Source: Thiomonas delicata
Lineage (GTDB): Bacteria; Pseudomonadota; Gammaproteobacteria; Burkholderiales; Burkholderiaceae_C
Assembly: GCF_900088825.1 (NCBI RefSeq)
Contig: NZ_LT592171.1
Span: 69,951-133,950, forward strand
DNA: 64,000 nt
Reading direction: 5' to 3'
The translations under genes and the position numbers were made by a program. The notes under the pieces were generated by a model, which ran no database searches, was not told the origin of the DNA, and saw only the letters and a list, made by a program, of their open reading frames with translations. Numbering within the stretch: the stretch's first letter is position 1; each line of letters starts with the position of its first letter. Shown piece by piece: positions 10,371 through 19,700 of the stretch.

Positions 10371-10586
10371 TCAGGCCGAGGATCCGTTGCCCTCGATGGC
10401 CTGCAGCAACCAGTCTTGCACCGGGCCGGCGTCGATGCCCGGCTGCTTCGCGGCCAGAGTGCCTCCGCCCGTCTGCAACAGGCTCGCGGGCGGCGGCCCG
10501 CCGTCGAGCCCGGTGGCCGTCACCGTGGCCGCCGGCGACGCCACGGTGAAGGAATCGGATCTGTCCGTTTCGATGATGATGCGCAT
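10371..10586 (-). CDS. Small hypothetical protein, last gene of the subtilase cluster
   Basis: 71 residues, not recognised. It begins MRIIIETDRSDSFTVAS, continues through a Gly/Pro/Ala-rich middle (DGGPPPASLLQTGGG) and ends in VQDWLLQAIEGNGSSA. It lacks cysteine, a signal peptide and a membrane helix. On the minus strand it follows the subtilase gene by 69 bases and AGAAAG precedes its ATG, so it is probably the 3'-most gene of the same transcript. Its small size beside a protease raises the possibility of a substrate or peptide product; that is speculation. Coding status is supported by strand, position and a plausible ribosome-binding site only. Confidence 0.6.
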   Translation of the reverse strand: MRIIIETDRSDSFTVASPAATVTATGLDGGPPPASLLQTGGGTLAAKQPGIDAGPVQDWLLQAIEGNGSSA

Positions 10587-10655
10587 GATGCTTTCTCCAT
10601 CCAGATTTGGATCGACATGCGTGGCCGGGAACCGCGAACGGCCCCGGCCACGGGT

Positions 10656-12470
10656 TTACCAGCCGAGCACGGCGTAGCGCGCTTCGATGTTCACCGGATC
10701 GGGATTCAGGTTCGTGATGCTGATCCAGTAGGTGATGTAGGCGTCCGAGGCGCGCTCCACCTGCACCTTCCACTCGATCTGCGGCGCGCCGGGGCGCGTG
10801 CTGGTGGGCACCACGGTCCACACCACATGCCAGTGCGCAGGCCAGCGGTAGGTGAACCAGCGCTGGGTTTGCCCGGCGGCGACCGTACCGGTGAACTGCA
10901 CGCCGATCCATTCCCGCGTCTGCAGCGCGCTGACGATGAGCTGGCGCAGGTTGGGACGGTTGCCGATGCGCTGGGTGCGCGGACGCGCCGGGTGGTTCTG
11001 CGGGTAGCCGGAACCCGTCATGTTCGGCAGAAAAGTGAAAGCCGGCCCGTCCTGCTGCGGCGAACCGGTGGTGCGCAGCAGATCGATGGCGCGGGCCGGC
11101 GTCAGCGGAATGCGCCCACGCGCACGCAGCACGCCCTGGACCGAAGCCAGGGCGCCGACGACGATGGGCGACGCGCTGGACGTGCCGCTGAACTGGTCGG
11201 TGTACCAGAGGTCGCGGTTGGCACCGCCCTGCAAATCGCCGTAGCCGGTGCTGGTGACTTCCCAGCCCCAGCCCTGCGCATCCACCCGCGCGCCATAGTT
11301 GGAAAAGAAGCAGCGGCCACGGTCGGCGTAGACATCGCCCCAGCCGGGCTGGGCGTTGCGGCCATGGGTTCCCGCGGGCGGCAAGCCGGCGCCTGCGACC
11401 ACCGCGCCGGAACTGGGGTTGGCGGTGTTGAACGGGTTGCGCCAACTGGCCGGAAAGCCGGCCGGGCGGGCGTCGTACACCGGGTCGCTCAGGTTCTGCC
11501 CGCCGTTGCCGGCGGCTTCCACCACGATGACGCCCTTGCTGACGGCATAACGGATGGCGGCGTAGTCGTCCGGCCACCACTCGATGGCGATGTAGCCGAA
11601 CTGCCCCGAGCCCGACGCCGCGCGCGGACCGGCGCGATGCACCTCGAGCAGCATGATGTCGCCGGGGCGCAGCCGGTCGGCGGCGATGCGGATCGCTTGC
11701 GCCGTGGAATTGCTCACCAGCGACACCGCGCTGACCTGGGCGTCCGGGCTGATGCCGGTGATGCCGAAGCCGTTGCGGTCGCCGCTGAACTCGCCGAGCA
11801 CCGCGGTGCCGTGGTTGTCGTCCGACGAACTGGTTCCCGAGACCACGCCGCTCTGGTTCTGCCGCAGATCCCCGTGGTTGAAGCGCCAGCCCCACTCGAT
11901 GTCGATGATGTTGACGCCGGCGCCGCGCCCGCCAGGCTGGGTCCAGGCGTACTGCGCGTCGATGCCTGCCGGCGCGGGGTTCAGATAGATCTGGCGCGAC
12001 GTGAAATCCGGCGTCACCGCCGGCGGCTCGACGCCCGCGGCCGGCATGGCGTTGAGCTGGAAGTCGAAATCGGCGGGCACGGCGGGCGGCTTCACATAGG
12101 CGGCCTCGATGCCGTCGAGCTTGCACAGGCGCTCGGCCAGCGCCTCCATGCGCGCCTCGGGCACGTCGACACGGTAGTACACGGCGAGGTCGGGCACGTC
12201 GGCGCCGGTTTCGGCGGCCATCGCGCTGGTTTGCGCCCGCAGCCTGTCCTCGCTGTCGCCGAACAGCGGTTCGAGCGTGAGGTCTTCGCTGTCGAGCAGT
12301 TTGTTCAGCGCGCGCACGTCCGCGCCGGCCGCGGACGTCATGGCTGCCCGCCCGGTGGCGCGCAGGTCGTAATCAGGCTTGGCCACGACGATCAGCTCGC
12401 GGCGGTATCCGGCATCGAGCGCATGCGGCGCACGATCACCGTTGGACGGGGTTTTGGAAGATTTGGCCAT
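10656..12470 (-). CDS. S8 family (subtilisin-like) serine peptidase with N-terminal prodomain
   Basis: 604 residues. The complete catalytic triad is visible: Asp190 in NIIDIEWGW, His220 in DDNHGTAVLGEF, and Ser431 in FSGTSSASP, with the oxyanion Asn322 in EAAGNGG. Residues ~20-130 form a propeptide-like region ending in LDGIEAAYVKPP. After residue ~520 a beta-rich C-terminal domain of about 100 residues follows. There is no signal peptide or membrane helix, so it is either intracellular or exported by a non-classical route. The ATG has GGAG upstream. It lies 45 bases downstream of a separate gene encoding a paralogue of its own propeptide. Confidence 0.92.
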   Translation of the reverse strand: MAKSSKTPSNGDRAPHALDAGYRRELIVVAKPDYDLRATGRAAMTSAAGADVRALNKLLDSEDLTLEPLFGDSEDRLRAQTSAMAAETGADVPDLAVYYRVDVPEARMEALAERLCKLDGIEAAYVKPPAVPADFDFQLNAMPAAGVEPPAVTPDFTSRQIYLNPAPAGIDAQYAWTQPGGRGAGVNIIDIEWGWRFNHGDLRQNQSGVVSGTSSSDDNHGTAVLGEFSGDRNGFGITGISPDAQVSAVSLVSNSTAQAIRIAADRLRPGDIMLLEVHRAGPRAASGSGQFGYIAIEWWPDDYAAIRYAVSKGVIVVEAAGNGGQNLSDPVYDARPAGFPASWRNPFNTANPSSGAVVAGAGLPPAGTHGRNAQPGWGDVYADRGRCFFSNYGARVDAQGWGWEVTSTGYGDLQGGANRDLWYTDQFSGTSSASPIVVGALASVQGVLRARGRIPLTPARAIDLLRTTGSPQQDGPAFTFLPNMTGSGYPQNHPARPRTQRIGNRPNLRQLIVSALQTREWIGVQFTGTVAAGQTQRWFTYRWPAHWHVVWTVVPTSTRPGAPQIEWKVQVERASDAYITYWISITNLNPDPVNIEARYAVLGW

Positions 12471-12515
12471 GATGGGCTCCTCGAACGGGTGGGACAGTGA
12501 ACGTGGTGGTGGTCT

Positions 12516-12794
12516 TCAGGGAAGGGCATCCGGCGGCTTCACATAGGCCGCTTGGACAGCGGGGCAGGCGCGGATGCGCTCGACCGCGACCCGGGTGTCG
12601 ACGGTTTCGGGCGCGTCCGCGATGAAATACGCCTGCAGTTCGGGGTCGGCCACGCCGGGGTGCATCGGCCGAAGGACAAGCCCGGCCTCATGCACAAGAC
12701 GCTTCAGGCTCTGGACGTCGGCGTCCGGCGTGGCATCCTGATTCCGCAGCATGGCTTGCGTCGCGCCGTGCGTAAGCTGGATGGTGAATTGCAT
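12516..12794 (-). CDS. Free-standing subtilisin-propeptide-like protein
   Basis: 92 residues. It aligns along its length with residues ~50-129 of the adjacent subtilase: ADVQSLKRLV matches ADVRALNKLL, the LQAYFIADAPE region matches LAVYYRVDVPE, and both end in the identical AAYVKPP (82-88 here, 123-129 in the protease). Seventeen DNA bases around that motif are also identical. Propeptides of S8 enzymes act as intramolecular chaperones and tight inhibitors. A separately encoded one would be expected to inhibit, chaperone or time the protease in trans; this role is inference. It has no signal peptide and stops 45 bases before the protease gene. Confidence 0.82.
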   Translation of the reverse strand: MQFTIQLTHGATQAMLRNQDATPDADVQSLKRLVHEAGLVLRPMHPGVADPELQAYFIADAPETVDTRVAVERIRACPAVQAAYVKPPDALP

Positions 12795-12921
12795 GGACTC
12801 GGGTGTCTCGGTGGTGGCGCGACCGTGTCCGTGGGCGTGCCGGAAAAAGGATCGTCGGACAAACACAGGGTCCGCGCGGTCGACCGAATCCGGGCATGCG
12901 GACTCGGGCCACGGCGCGGCG

Positions 12922-15174
12922 TTACGGCGTGCCATTGCCCTCCTGCTCGGCCAGCGCGAAGGCGATCCACTTCCAGGTATCCATGCCGCCCAGGCGCTGA
13001 TCCCCATTGGTCGCCTTGGCATGCACGCCCAGGCTGGCGGCAAACGCGGCGTTGACGCAGGTCCCCACCAGGTCAGCCGGCGCGAAGTCGCGCTGGTAGA
13101 ACCCGGCCGATTTGTTGTAGGGCGCGGACGCCGTGGGGGCGCTTGCCGCCGCCACTTCGACATAAGGCGCCAGCGTGGTGGCGAGCGCCAGGCCATTCGA
13201 TCCGCGCTTGATGGCGAAACCAAAGACCGCGTGATTGTTGGGATGTGCCGCCCGATACTGCACATGGACCGAATCCCCGGCTTGGTAGCGCAGGAACCCG
13301 CAGTCGTCGCTTGCCGCCACGCCGCCGATGCTGGGTTGCGGCAGTTCGGCCTCGACGCCGTTGTTGTCCACCTGCACCCGGAACACATAGGCGCCGCCCG
13401 CCTCCTCGGCCGGCGTGGCGAGGCGGGTGGTGGTGCCGTCGGCGTTGCGCGCCAGAAAGCGCAACGTGGATGCGCCGGGCATGACCTGGTTGCCGGCGTG
13501 GTCGAACACCTCGATCTTGATCTCGAACGCCCCGGCGTCGTCGGTGGTGTTGTCGGCCGACAGTGGCGGTGCGGCCAGCAGGGTGTTCCAGCTGGCGGCG
13601 ACTTCGCTCGCGTTGCCGCTGAGCCATTCGCTGGCCACCACCGTACCGCCGGGGTTCGGCGGCTGTTGTGGTTTGAATTCGAACAGGCCGCTGTGCGGGC
13701 CATGGGTCGCCGGACCGACGGGATAACTTTCGTAGGTCGGCAGGCGGCCGCCGGAATACTCCAGGCGATAGCCCCGCGCCAGCGGCGTGGCGATGGGCGT
13801 CCATGTCGGATCGCTCGCGCCGGTGTTCGGGCTCGACCCCGAGGTCACCCTGCTGTAGGCGTAGCGGTAGTACTTGATCCCGCTCGACGGGATGAAGTAG
13901 GAGTCGTCGTGAATGAAATTGAGCGTGCCGCCGAACGGCGCGTTGTACAAGGCCCCGAGAGCGGTCGTCGGCATGTCGTCGAGGTAGTCGAGATGGCCGT
14001 CGGACCGCAGCCAGCCGAACGGTGCGGGCGCAGACCCCGGCGGAATGCCCCAGATGGGCACGTGGGCAACGGCCCAGGGCAAGACGAACAGGGTGACGCC
14101 CGGAGGAACCTCGTAAGACGGCTCCTCGCAGGCCACCGCGCCCGGCAGGTTGAGCACGATCTCGCTGCCACAGGCATGGTTCCAGTGCGTGCCGCAACCG
14201 ATGCTGGGGCGATACACGGTGACCCAGGCGCCGTCCTGGAATTGCTCGACCCAGAAGTACAGGTCGGGTCGATCCTTGCAGTCGTTGATGACGAGTGCGG
14301 TGAAACGGCCTTCGCTGTCGACGTTGGCGGTCGTCAGGCAATCCACCCGGAACCAGGACCAGAGGTATTGCAGATCGCACAGATGGATGGCGATGATGCT
14401 GGAAAGATCGATCAACCGCGCACGCAACTGCGCCACGGAACGGGACGTGGCCAGGGCAACAACCGACTGCGACGCCGCCTCGGACAAGCCGCCGGTTTGC
14501 GGCGCCGCGCTCGCGAGGCTTGCCGCGTGCGGCTGCATCGTGGCGGCGAGCGGACCCGGCGACGGCCCGGTCGCCGGCCCGGTCGCCGGCCCCGTCAGCG
14601 GGCCGCGCAAGGGCCCGGGACCGGGCCATGGACGCGGAGGAATCGGCCAAGGGACCACGCGCAGCTTGTCGAGCAGATCGTCGCGCAGTCGCAGGATGTC
14701 GCGATCGGGAAGTCTGGGGATCACGATGGACAGGCGATCCACCTCGCAGACATGCACACGCGCATTGCACACCGGCAACTCCTTGTGCGTGCCGTCCGGC
14801 AAGGTGAAGCGCTTGACCAGGCGCCCGCGCACCCAGCAGAGGCACCACTTCGGAAAAACGACGCTGGGCACCTTGATCTCGAGCCGCGGTTTCTCGACCA
14901 GAAAGCGAACCGGCTGCGCGTATGCGCCCATGCGCTTGAGGCCTGCTGCGGTCGGCACGGGCTGATCCCTGTCGACCCGCGGGCCGAGGATGACGTCGAG
15001 CATGCGGCCGTCGAATTCGGCCGGGATCTCCACGCTCGCCGCCCCCTTGTCCAGGGCGGCGCTGCCGACGAAACCGCCCTGGCTGGTGTAGGCGTAGGCC
15101 TGGAGGTCTTGCGCTTGGCCCTGGTCCGTGAACATGAGCTTGATCTGCAGACGGACGGTCTTTTCGGATTTCAT
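12922..15174 (-). CDS. Large protein of unknown function with transthyretin-like segments
   Basis: 750 residues; no family recognised with confidence. Residues 1-100 form a beta-rich N-terminal region. Residues ~112-150 (WVRGRLVKRF, then PVCNARVHVCEVD) and ~280-297 (LTTANVDSEGRFTALVIND) look like the two halves of one carboxypeptidase-regulatory/transthyretin-like domain. They are separated by an insert that includes a Pro/Gly linker with repeated GPATGP at ~173-210. Cysteines cluster around 326-335 (GCGTHWNHACG). The C-terminal half (from ~500) resembles beta-sandwich repeats (IKIEVFDHAGNQVMPG and YVFRVQVDNNG). No signal peptide is seen. A good AGGAA precedes the ATG. It is the second gene of the putative operon. 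Confidence 0.75.
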   Translation of the reverse strand: MKSEKTVRLQIKLMFTDQGQAQDLQAYAYTSQGGFVGSAALDKGAASVEIPAEFDGRMLDVILGPRVDRDQPVPTAAGLKRMGAYAQPVRFLVEKPRLEIKVPSVVFPKWCLCWVRGRLVKRFTLPDGTHKELPVCNARVHVCEVDRLSIVIPRLPDRDILRLRDDLLDKLRVVPWPIPPRPWPGPGPLRGPLTGPATGPATGPSPGPLAATMQPHAASLASAAPQTGGLSEAASQSVVALATSRSVAQLRARLIDLSSIIAIHLCDLQYLWSWFRVDCLTTANVDSEGRFTALVINDCKDRPDLYFWVEQFQDGAWVTVYRPSIGCGTHWNHACGSEIVLNLPGAVACEEPSYEVPPGVTLFVLPWAVAHVPIWGIPPGSAPAPFGWLRSDGHLDYLDDMPTTALGALYNAPFGGTLNFIHDDSYFIPSSGIKYYRYAYSRVTSGSSPNTGASDPTWTPIATPLARGYRLEYSGGRLPTYESYPVGPATHGPHSGLFEFKPQQPPNPGGTVVASEWLSGNASEVAASWNTLLAAPPLSADNTTDDAGAFEIKIEVFDHAGNQVMPGASTLRFLARNADGTTTRLATPAEEAGGAYVFRVQVDNNGVEAELPQPSIGGVAASDDCGFLRYQAGDSVHVQYRAAHPNNHAVFGFAIKRGSNGLALATTLAPYVEVAAASAPTASAPYNKSAGFYQRDFAPADLVGTCVNAAFAASLGVHAKATNGDQRLGGMDTWKWIAFALAEQEGNGTP

Positions 15175-15276
15175 GCTGGATTCCTGCGGGTTGTGGACAT
15201 GGGTTGCTCGGTCACGGTGGGTGAAGGACACGCCGTCGCGCGGCAGGCCTTGGGCAGCGCCGGGGTCTCGCGCCGC

Positions 15277-16620
15277 CTAAGGCGTGGCCGGCGTGGCCGA
15301 CGCGGACGGGCAGCAGCGGTATTCCTGCGCCTGGTCCAGCAGCTCGATCTGCCGCTTGAGCAACTGGTTTTGCAACTCCAGGTGCTGCAACGCGAGCTGC
15401 TTTTCTTTCTGCAGCTCGGGCTCGCAGATGTTGCAGTCGTCGAAGCAACCCTTGACGATCACCCCCGCCGTCGGCAGCGAGGTTTCGCGCGTGAACTCGA
15501 ACTGCAGGCGCGCCTCGCTGCTGAACGTGCCGGCCTTGGGGTCGAGCAGCTTGCGTTCGGCAAGTTGCTTGTCGACCTCCGCGAGCGCCGCCTTGCGCAC
15601 GTTGTCCGGCATGGGCGTCTGCACCTGGGCCGCCGTGGCCAGATTCGCATTCAGGCTCAAGCGCCCCGCGGCGAGGTACTGGGCCGAACCCGCCTGCGCG
15701 TACAGCGCCTCGCTTTGCAGGCCGCGCGACTCGATGTCGAGCCGCTTCGCATTGGTCGCCGGGACCTCCTGCGGGATGGCGGGAATCTGCCCGACGGCGC
15801 GTATCGGGTTGGCCAGCACGGGAGCGGGAGCGACGGGGTCGAGCACGCGCCGCTCGATGGCGACGAGTTCGAAGGAAATCGTCTCGATCTTGTTGATGCG
15901 GTAGAACAAAAACGTCAGCGCGTGGCAGGCGTTGGGGTTGGCGAACTGCCGCGACGAGGCCTCGTACTGGTCCTCGGTTTCGCCCTGCTGGTGGGTACGG
16001 CTCGACACCTCGCCGATGGAGATGGAATGCGCCTTGCGCGTGGCCTCGACCGAAAGGTTGTCGGCCATGCGGGCCTGCGAGGAATGCTGCTGCAGGTACT
16101 CAAAGGTGGATTCGGCGTTGTGGCTGCCGTGGGCGTTGGCATCGGCACTGGCGGACATGAAGCCGATCGACCCGCTGGCATCGCCGTGGAAGTCCCAGGA
16201 ACCCTTGTCGGTGGCGCGGCTCGAGCCGTTGTCCTCGCTGTTCTGGTCGGCCATGAACGAACGCAGCGAGGACATGCGGTACTGCTCCTCGGACAGCTGC
16301 TCGCTGCGGTAGCTGAGACTGGACTCACTGTCGAAGCTGAATCGGCTGCGCCGGTCGGTGGTGGCCAGCCTCACCTTCTCGCCCGGCAGCAGCGTGGTGG
16401 TGTAGACGATATCGCCCAGAGCCAACGGTCCGGAGCAGCGCTTGAAGCGTGTGTGCAGGATGACCTCGACATGAACCTGCTGGCCGCTGGCCGTGCGCAC
16501 CGTGGTCGGAAACAACAGCCTGCGGCGCATGTCCAGCACATCGCACACCGGCTGGGTGTCGAGGCTGGGGCAGCAGGGAACATCCTTGTACTTGGTCAGC
16601 GGATTGGGTGTGGTGGCCAT
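15277..16620 (-). CDS. Protein of unknown function with C-terminal coiled coil, first gene of the cluster operon
   Basis: 447 residues, not recognised. Both termini carry a CCPS motif (VPCCPSL at 15-20, YRCCPSA near 436). A third cysteine group, CFDDCNICEPE, lies near 395 and is followed by a Leu/Gln-rich coiled coil of about 35 residues. Residues ~90-230 are rich in Ser, His and Asp (low complexity), then comes ALTFLFYRINKIETISFELV. It has no signal peptide or membrane helix. It is the first gene downstream of the phased repeats at 16719-16751, and 102 bases separate it from the next gene. Repeated Cys groups suggest metal or disulfide cross-links; this is inference. Confidence 0.75.
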   Translation of the reverse strand: MATTPNPLTKYKDVPCCPSLDTQPVCDVLDMRRRLLFPTTVRTASGQQVHVEVILHTRFKRCSGPLALGDIVYTTTLLPGEKVRLATTDRRSRFSFDSESSLSYRSEQLSEEQYRMSSLRSFMADQNSEDNGSSRATDKGSWDFHGDASGSIGFMSASADANAHGSHNAESTFEYLQQHSSQARMADNLSVEATRKAHSISIGEVSSRTHQQGETEDQYEASSRQFANPNACHALTFLFYRINKIETISFELVAIERRVLDPVAPAPVLANPIRAVGQIPAIPQEVPATNAKRLDIESRGLQSEALYAQAGSAQYLAAGRLSLNANLATAAQVQTPMPDNVRKAALAEVDKQLAERKLLDPKAGTFSSEARLQFEFTRETSLPTAGVIVKGCFDDCNICEPELQKEKQLALQHLELQNQLLKRQIELLDQAQEYRCCPSASATPATP

Positions 16621-16718
16621 GATGTCTTCTCGTCTTTGCAGGTCCGGCTCCTCTTTCACGAGGCCGCCAGCGGGACTCCTTCACGATTCAGCCTAAGCAG
16701 TCACGTCTTGTCACACAA

Positions 16719-16751
16719 GGTACAGATGTGTTACGTATGCGTTACAGATCG
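16719..16751 (-). promoter_or_regulatory. Three 11-bp-phased direct repeats, probable activator site
   Basis: On the plus strand the units are GGTACAGATGT (16719-16729), GTTACGTATGC (16730-16740) and GTTACAGATCG (16741-16751), exactly one helical turn apart. On the transcribed minus strand they lie directly upstream of TTGTGT (16711-16716), 17 bases and TAGGCT, a possible -35/-10 pair for the 15277-16620 gene. A CTTGT-CAC-ACAAG palindrome (16707-16719) overlaps that -35. Phased direct repeats are the usual binding sites of SARP/BTAD-type activators, and such a regulator is encoded next door. Confidence 0.65.
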
Positions 16752-16778
16752 CTCGGCGCCGGGTCCGGGCCGGGCTGG

Positions 16779-19700
16779 TCAGAAGGAAATGGGCCGAGCC
16801 GATGGGGGCGTGCCGCCGAGCCGTGCGCGCAAAGTCGCCAGCGGCAGGTCCGCTTGATTCGGCACGAGTTCCACGCAGCGCAGGTAGGCGTCCCGCGCTT
16901 CCCGCGGCCGGCCGAGTTCCAGGCAGGCCTGGATCAGGCCGTGGTGGAAGGCCGCGTCGTGCGCATCGAATGCCAGGCCCCGCTCGCAGCACGCGGCCAG
17001 ATCCTCCCACTGCGCTGCGGCGGCACATGCCTGCGTCCTGGCATGCAGGCATGCGCTCAGGCGCGCGCGGAGCTGGTGGCGCACGTCCGCCGCCCAACCG
17101 GCTTCGGGCTCGCCCGGGAAAACGCCTGCAGCATGCCGCGCCAGCAGGTCGAAAAGCAGATCGGCCTGCTGTCCAGGCGCCTGCTCCAGGCTGGCGAGAT
17201 CCCTGAACATGCCGAGTAGATCGACCCGGCAGCGGTGCTCGTCGATCGAGACCCTGCCCGCCAGGCAGACGATGCCGTCGTGCCCGACGAGGTTGCGCAA
17301 GCGGTGCAAGGTGACCCTGAGCACCTGCTGCGCGGCGATGTCGTCGAGGTGCGGCCAAAGAACCTCGGCCAGCCGCGTCTTGCAGGCCTGGCCGCCCAGG
17401 GCGACCAGCAACTTGAGCAGTTCCAGCGGCTTCTTCGGCGTTTTGCCCGACGCCGCGATGGCCCTGCCGTCGATCTCGATACCGAACGGACCCAAAACGC
17501 GAATCTCCACCGGCAGCTGCCAGCTAGGCGGCACCGGCGCGTCCGGCGGTGGCTGCAGCCTGCGCGCGCGGATGATCTTGCGCACGAACTCGGGCTCGAT
17601 GCCGTGCGCAAGAGCCTTGGTGCACTGCGTCGCCACCACCGCGTCGCGCCACCAGGGGAAGTTGGTGAAACCGCTGCGGCACCACAGGCCCATCCATCTG
17701 CGCAGCGTGTCATCCGGGTCCGGCGTGCCGGTCTGGCCCAATCCAAGCTCAAGCCTGGCCAGCAGCACGTCGAAATGCACCGTGTCGCTGCGGATGCGCG
17801 CCGCCAGGGCTTCGGCTTCGTCCAGGCTCAGGCGCGCCGCGCTGGCATCCCCGTGCAAGGCCTGCGCGCGGGCGACGGCGCACAACACGATCCCCTCCGC
17901 CCAGGGCACCCCGGCATCGCGCGCGCAGCGCAACGCGGCCTGCGCGTGCGCGCGCATGGCGGGATGGTCGCCCTCGTGCAGGGCAAGAATGCTGCTCAGG
18001 TGGTGGTAGTAGCTGTGGTCGAGGTGGCGGCCTGGCCGCAGACTGCGTGCCATGCGGCGGGCAAAGGCACGCGCCTCGGCGAGCTTGCCGGTGCTCAGGC
18101 AGCACCACAGCGACTGGCCGAGAAGCAGGCTGTCCCACGCATGCACCTCGCTGCGCCGGCCCAGCGCCAGACCGCTATCGAGCAAGGCCATGGCATCGGC
18201 GGGTTCGCCGTGCATCAAACCCTGATAAACGCTCTGCGCGACGGTCCAGGCGATCAAAGCCGCCGGGACGGGCCGCGCGTCTGCGTCAGGGCCGGGCGCC
18301 AGCTCGAACACCAGGCGTGCGGCGACCATGTCGCCGCGCCACCAGCTCTGGTAGAGCAACAGCTGGGCCGCTGCATAGGCCCGCAGCGGCTCGTGCGCGC
18401 AACGCTCGGCGATGCGATGCATCGCCGCGGCCAGCGCCGGCAGGCCGGCATGCCCGGGCTGCCGGTACATCATGGCCATGAACAGCGCCACCTGCGCCCG
18501 CAGCGCGACATCCTCGGGAAGCGATAGGCCCGCGTCGAGCAGGCGGTCGAGTTCGGGGATCCAGCGGTCGAGCGCGTGGAAATCGCCCCACTGGTTGATG
18601 ACGGTCTCGACGATGCCGGTCAGCGCGACGACCTCCCCGACCCCGTCGCCCTCTTCGGCGAACGCCATGAATGCGCGCTGCAGCGCGACGCGCGCCTCGG
18701 CCGGGGCCTGCCCCAGGCGGCCAAGCCCAATCCAGCATTCCTGCCAGGGATGCGGCTGACCCTGCTGCTGCGGACGTGGCTGCATCCACTGCCGCGCCCG
18801 GCGCAAGGGCTCGCCGCGGAGCCAATCGGGAAACACCGAGGGCAGTCGCTGCACCAGCTCGGAAAACAGCCCCTGCCGCGCCAGCATGGCAGCGGCTTCA
18901 TCCTCGCGGCCCTGTGCCCACAGGACGGCGGCGATGCGGCGGTCCATCTCGCGCAGCTGCCGCGCGCCGAGAACGCGCAGGGCGTGGCGCCGCAGGAAAT
19001 CGCAAAACATCGGATGCAAGGCATAAGCCTCGCCGCCGGCGCGCCGCGCGACAAAGCAGTGATTGCGCCACAGCCCATCGAGCAGGGCCCCGCCACCGCG
19101 TTCCGGATGCAGGCCCTGCGCGAGGGCCGGCGTGATCTCGCCCACACGCGCCAGCTCGCACAGCCATGGCAGCATGTCCGGCGGCAAGCGCCGCACGACC
19201 TCAAGGGAAAAATAGTCGTCCAGTGCCTCGACCGGCACCAGCCCGGCCTGGACCCGCGGCTGATCGAGCAGCAGCGCAAGCCCGGCCGCCCAGCCCCAGC
19301 TGGCCTGCCGCAGGAATTCCAGGGCCTTCGGTGCCAAGTCGGCATGCCCGCGCAACCGCGCCAGGGCCAGGATGTCCTCGGGCCCGAACGCCAAGGCCTG
19401 GGCGTCCAGGGCCGCCGCAAGACCGCGGCTGCGCAACACGGCCATTGCCGGCGGCGCGGGCAACCGGCTCAGGGCCATGGCGTTGCACCCCGGGGGCAGC
19501 CGCGTCAAGCCATCTTCGAGCAGGGCGACGAGATGCGGCGCATGACCCGGCTTGTCGATGTCGTCCAGCACGAGCAGGGCGCGCTGCGGCAAGCGCGCCG
19601 CGGCTGCGGCGAACAGCCTGCCCCAGTAGTCGCGTGGATTGGCGAGGTCGGCCTGCGTCGGCTGCGGCAGCTGCGACGGCAGCTCGCCGCACAGGGCGGC

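Noticed and set aside
10371..10586. Lanthipeptide, lasso or similar RiPP precursor
   Set aside because: The 71-residue protein has no cysteine or recognisable leader and core, and no modifying enzyme of a known RiPP class is encoded in the cluster.
14560..14640. DNA tandem repeat or CRISPR-like array
   Set aside because: The short repeats encode the Pro/Gly linker (GPATGP) of the 750-residue protein; there are no spacers or cas genes.
12751..16857. A 1368-codon open frame on the plus strand across the protease cluster
   Set aside because: It runs antisense to three genes that have ribosome-binding sites and sensible proteins; its translation is low-complexity Arg/Ala/Gly.
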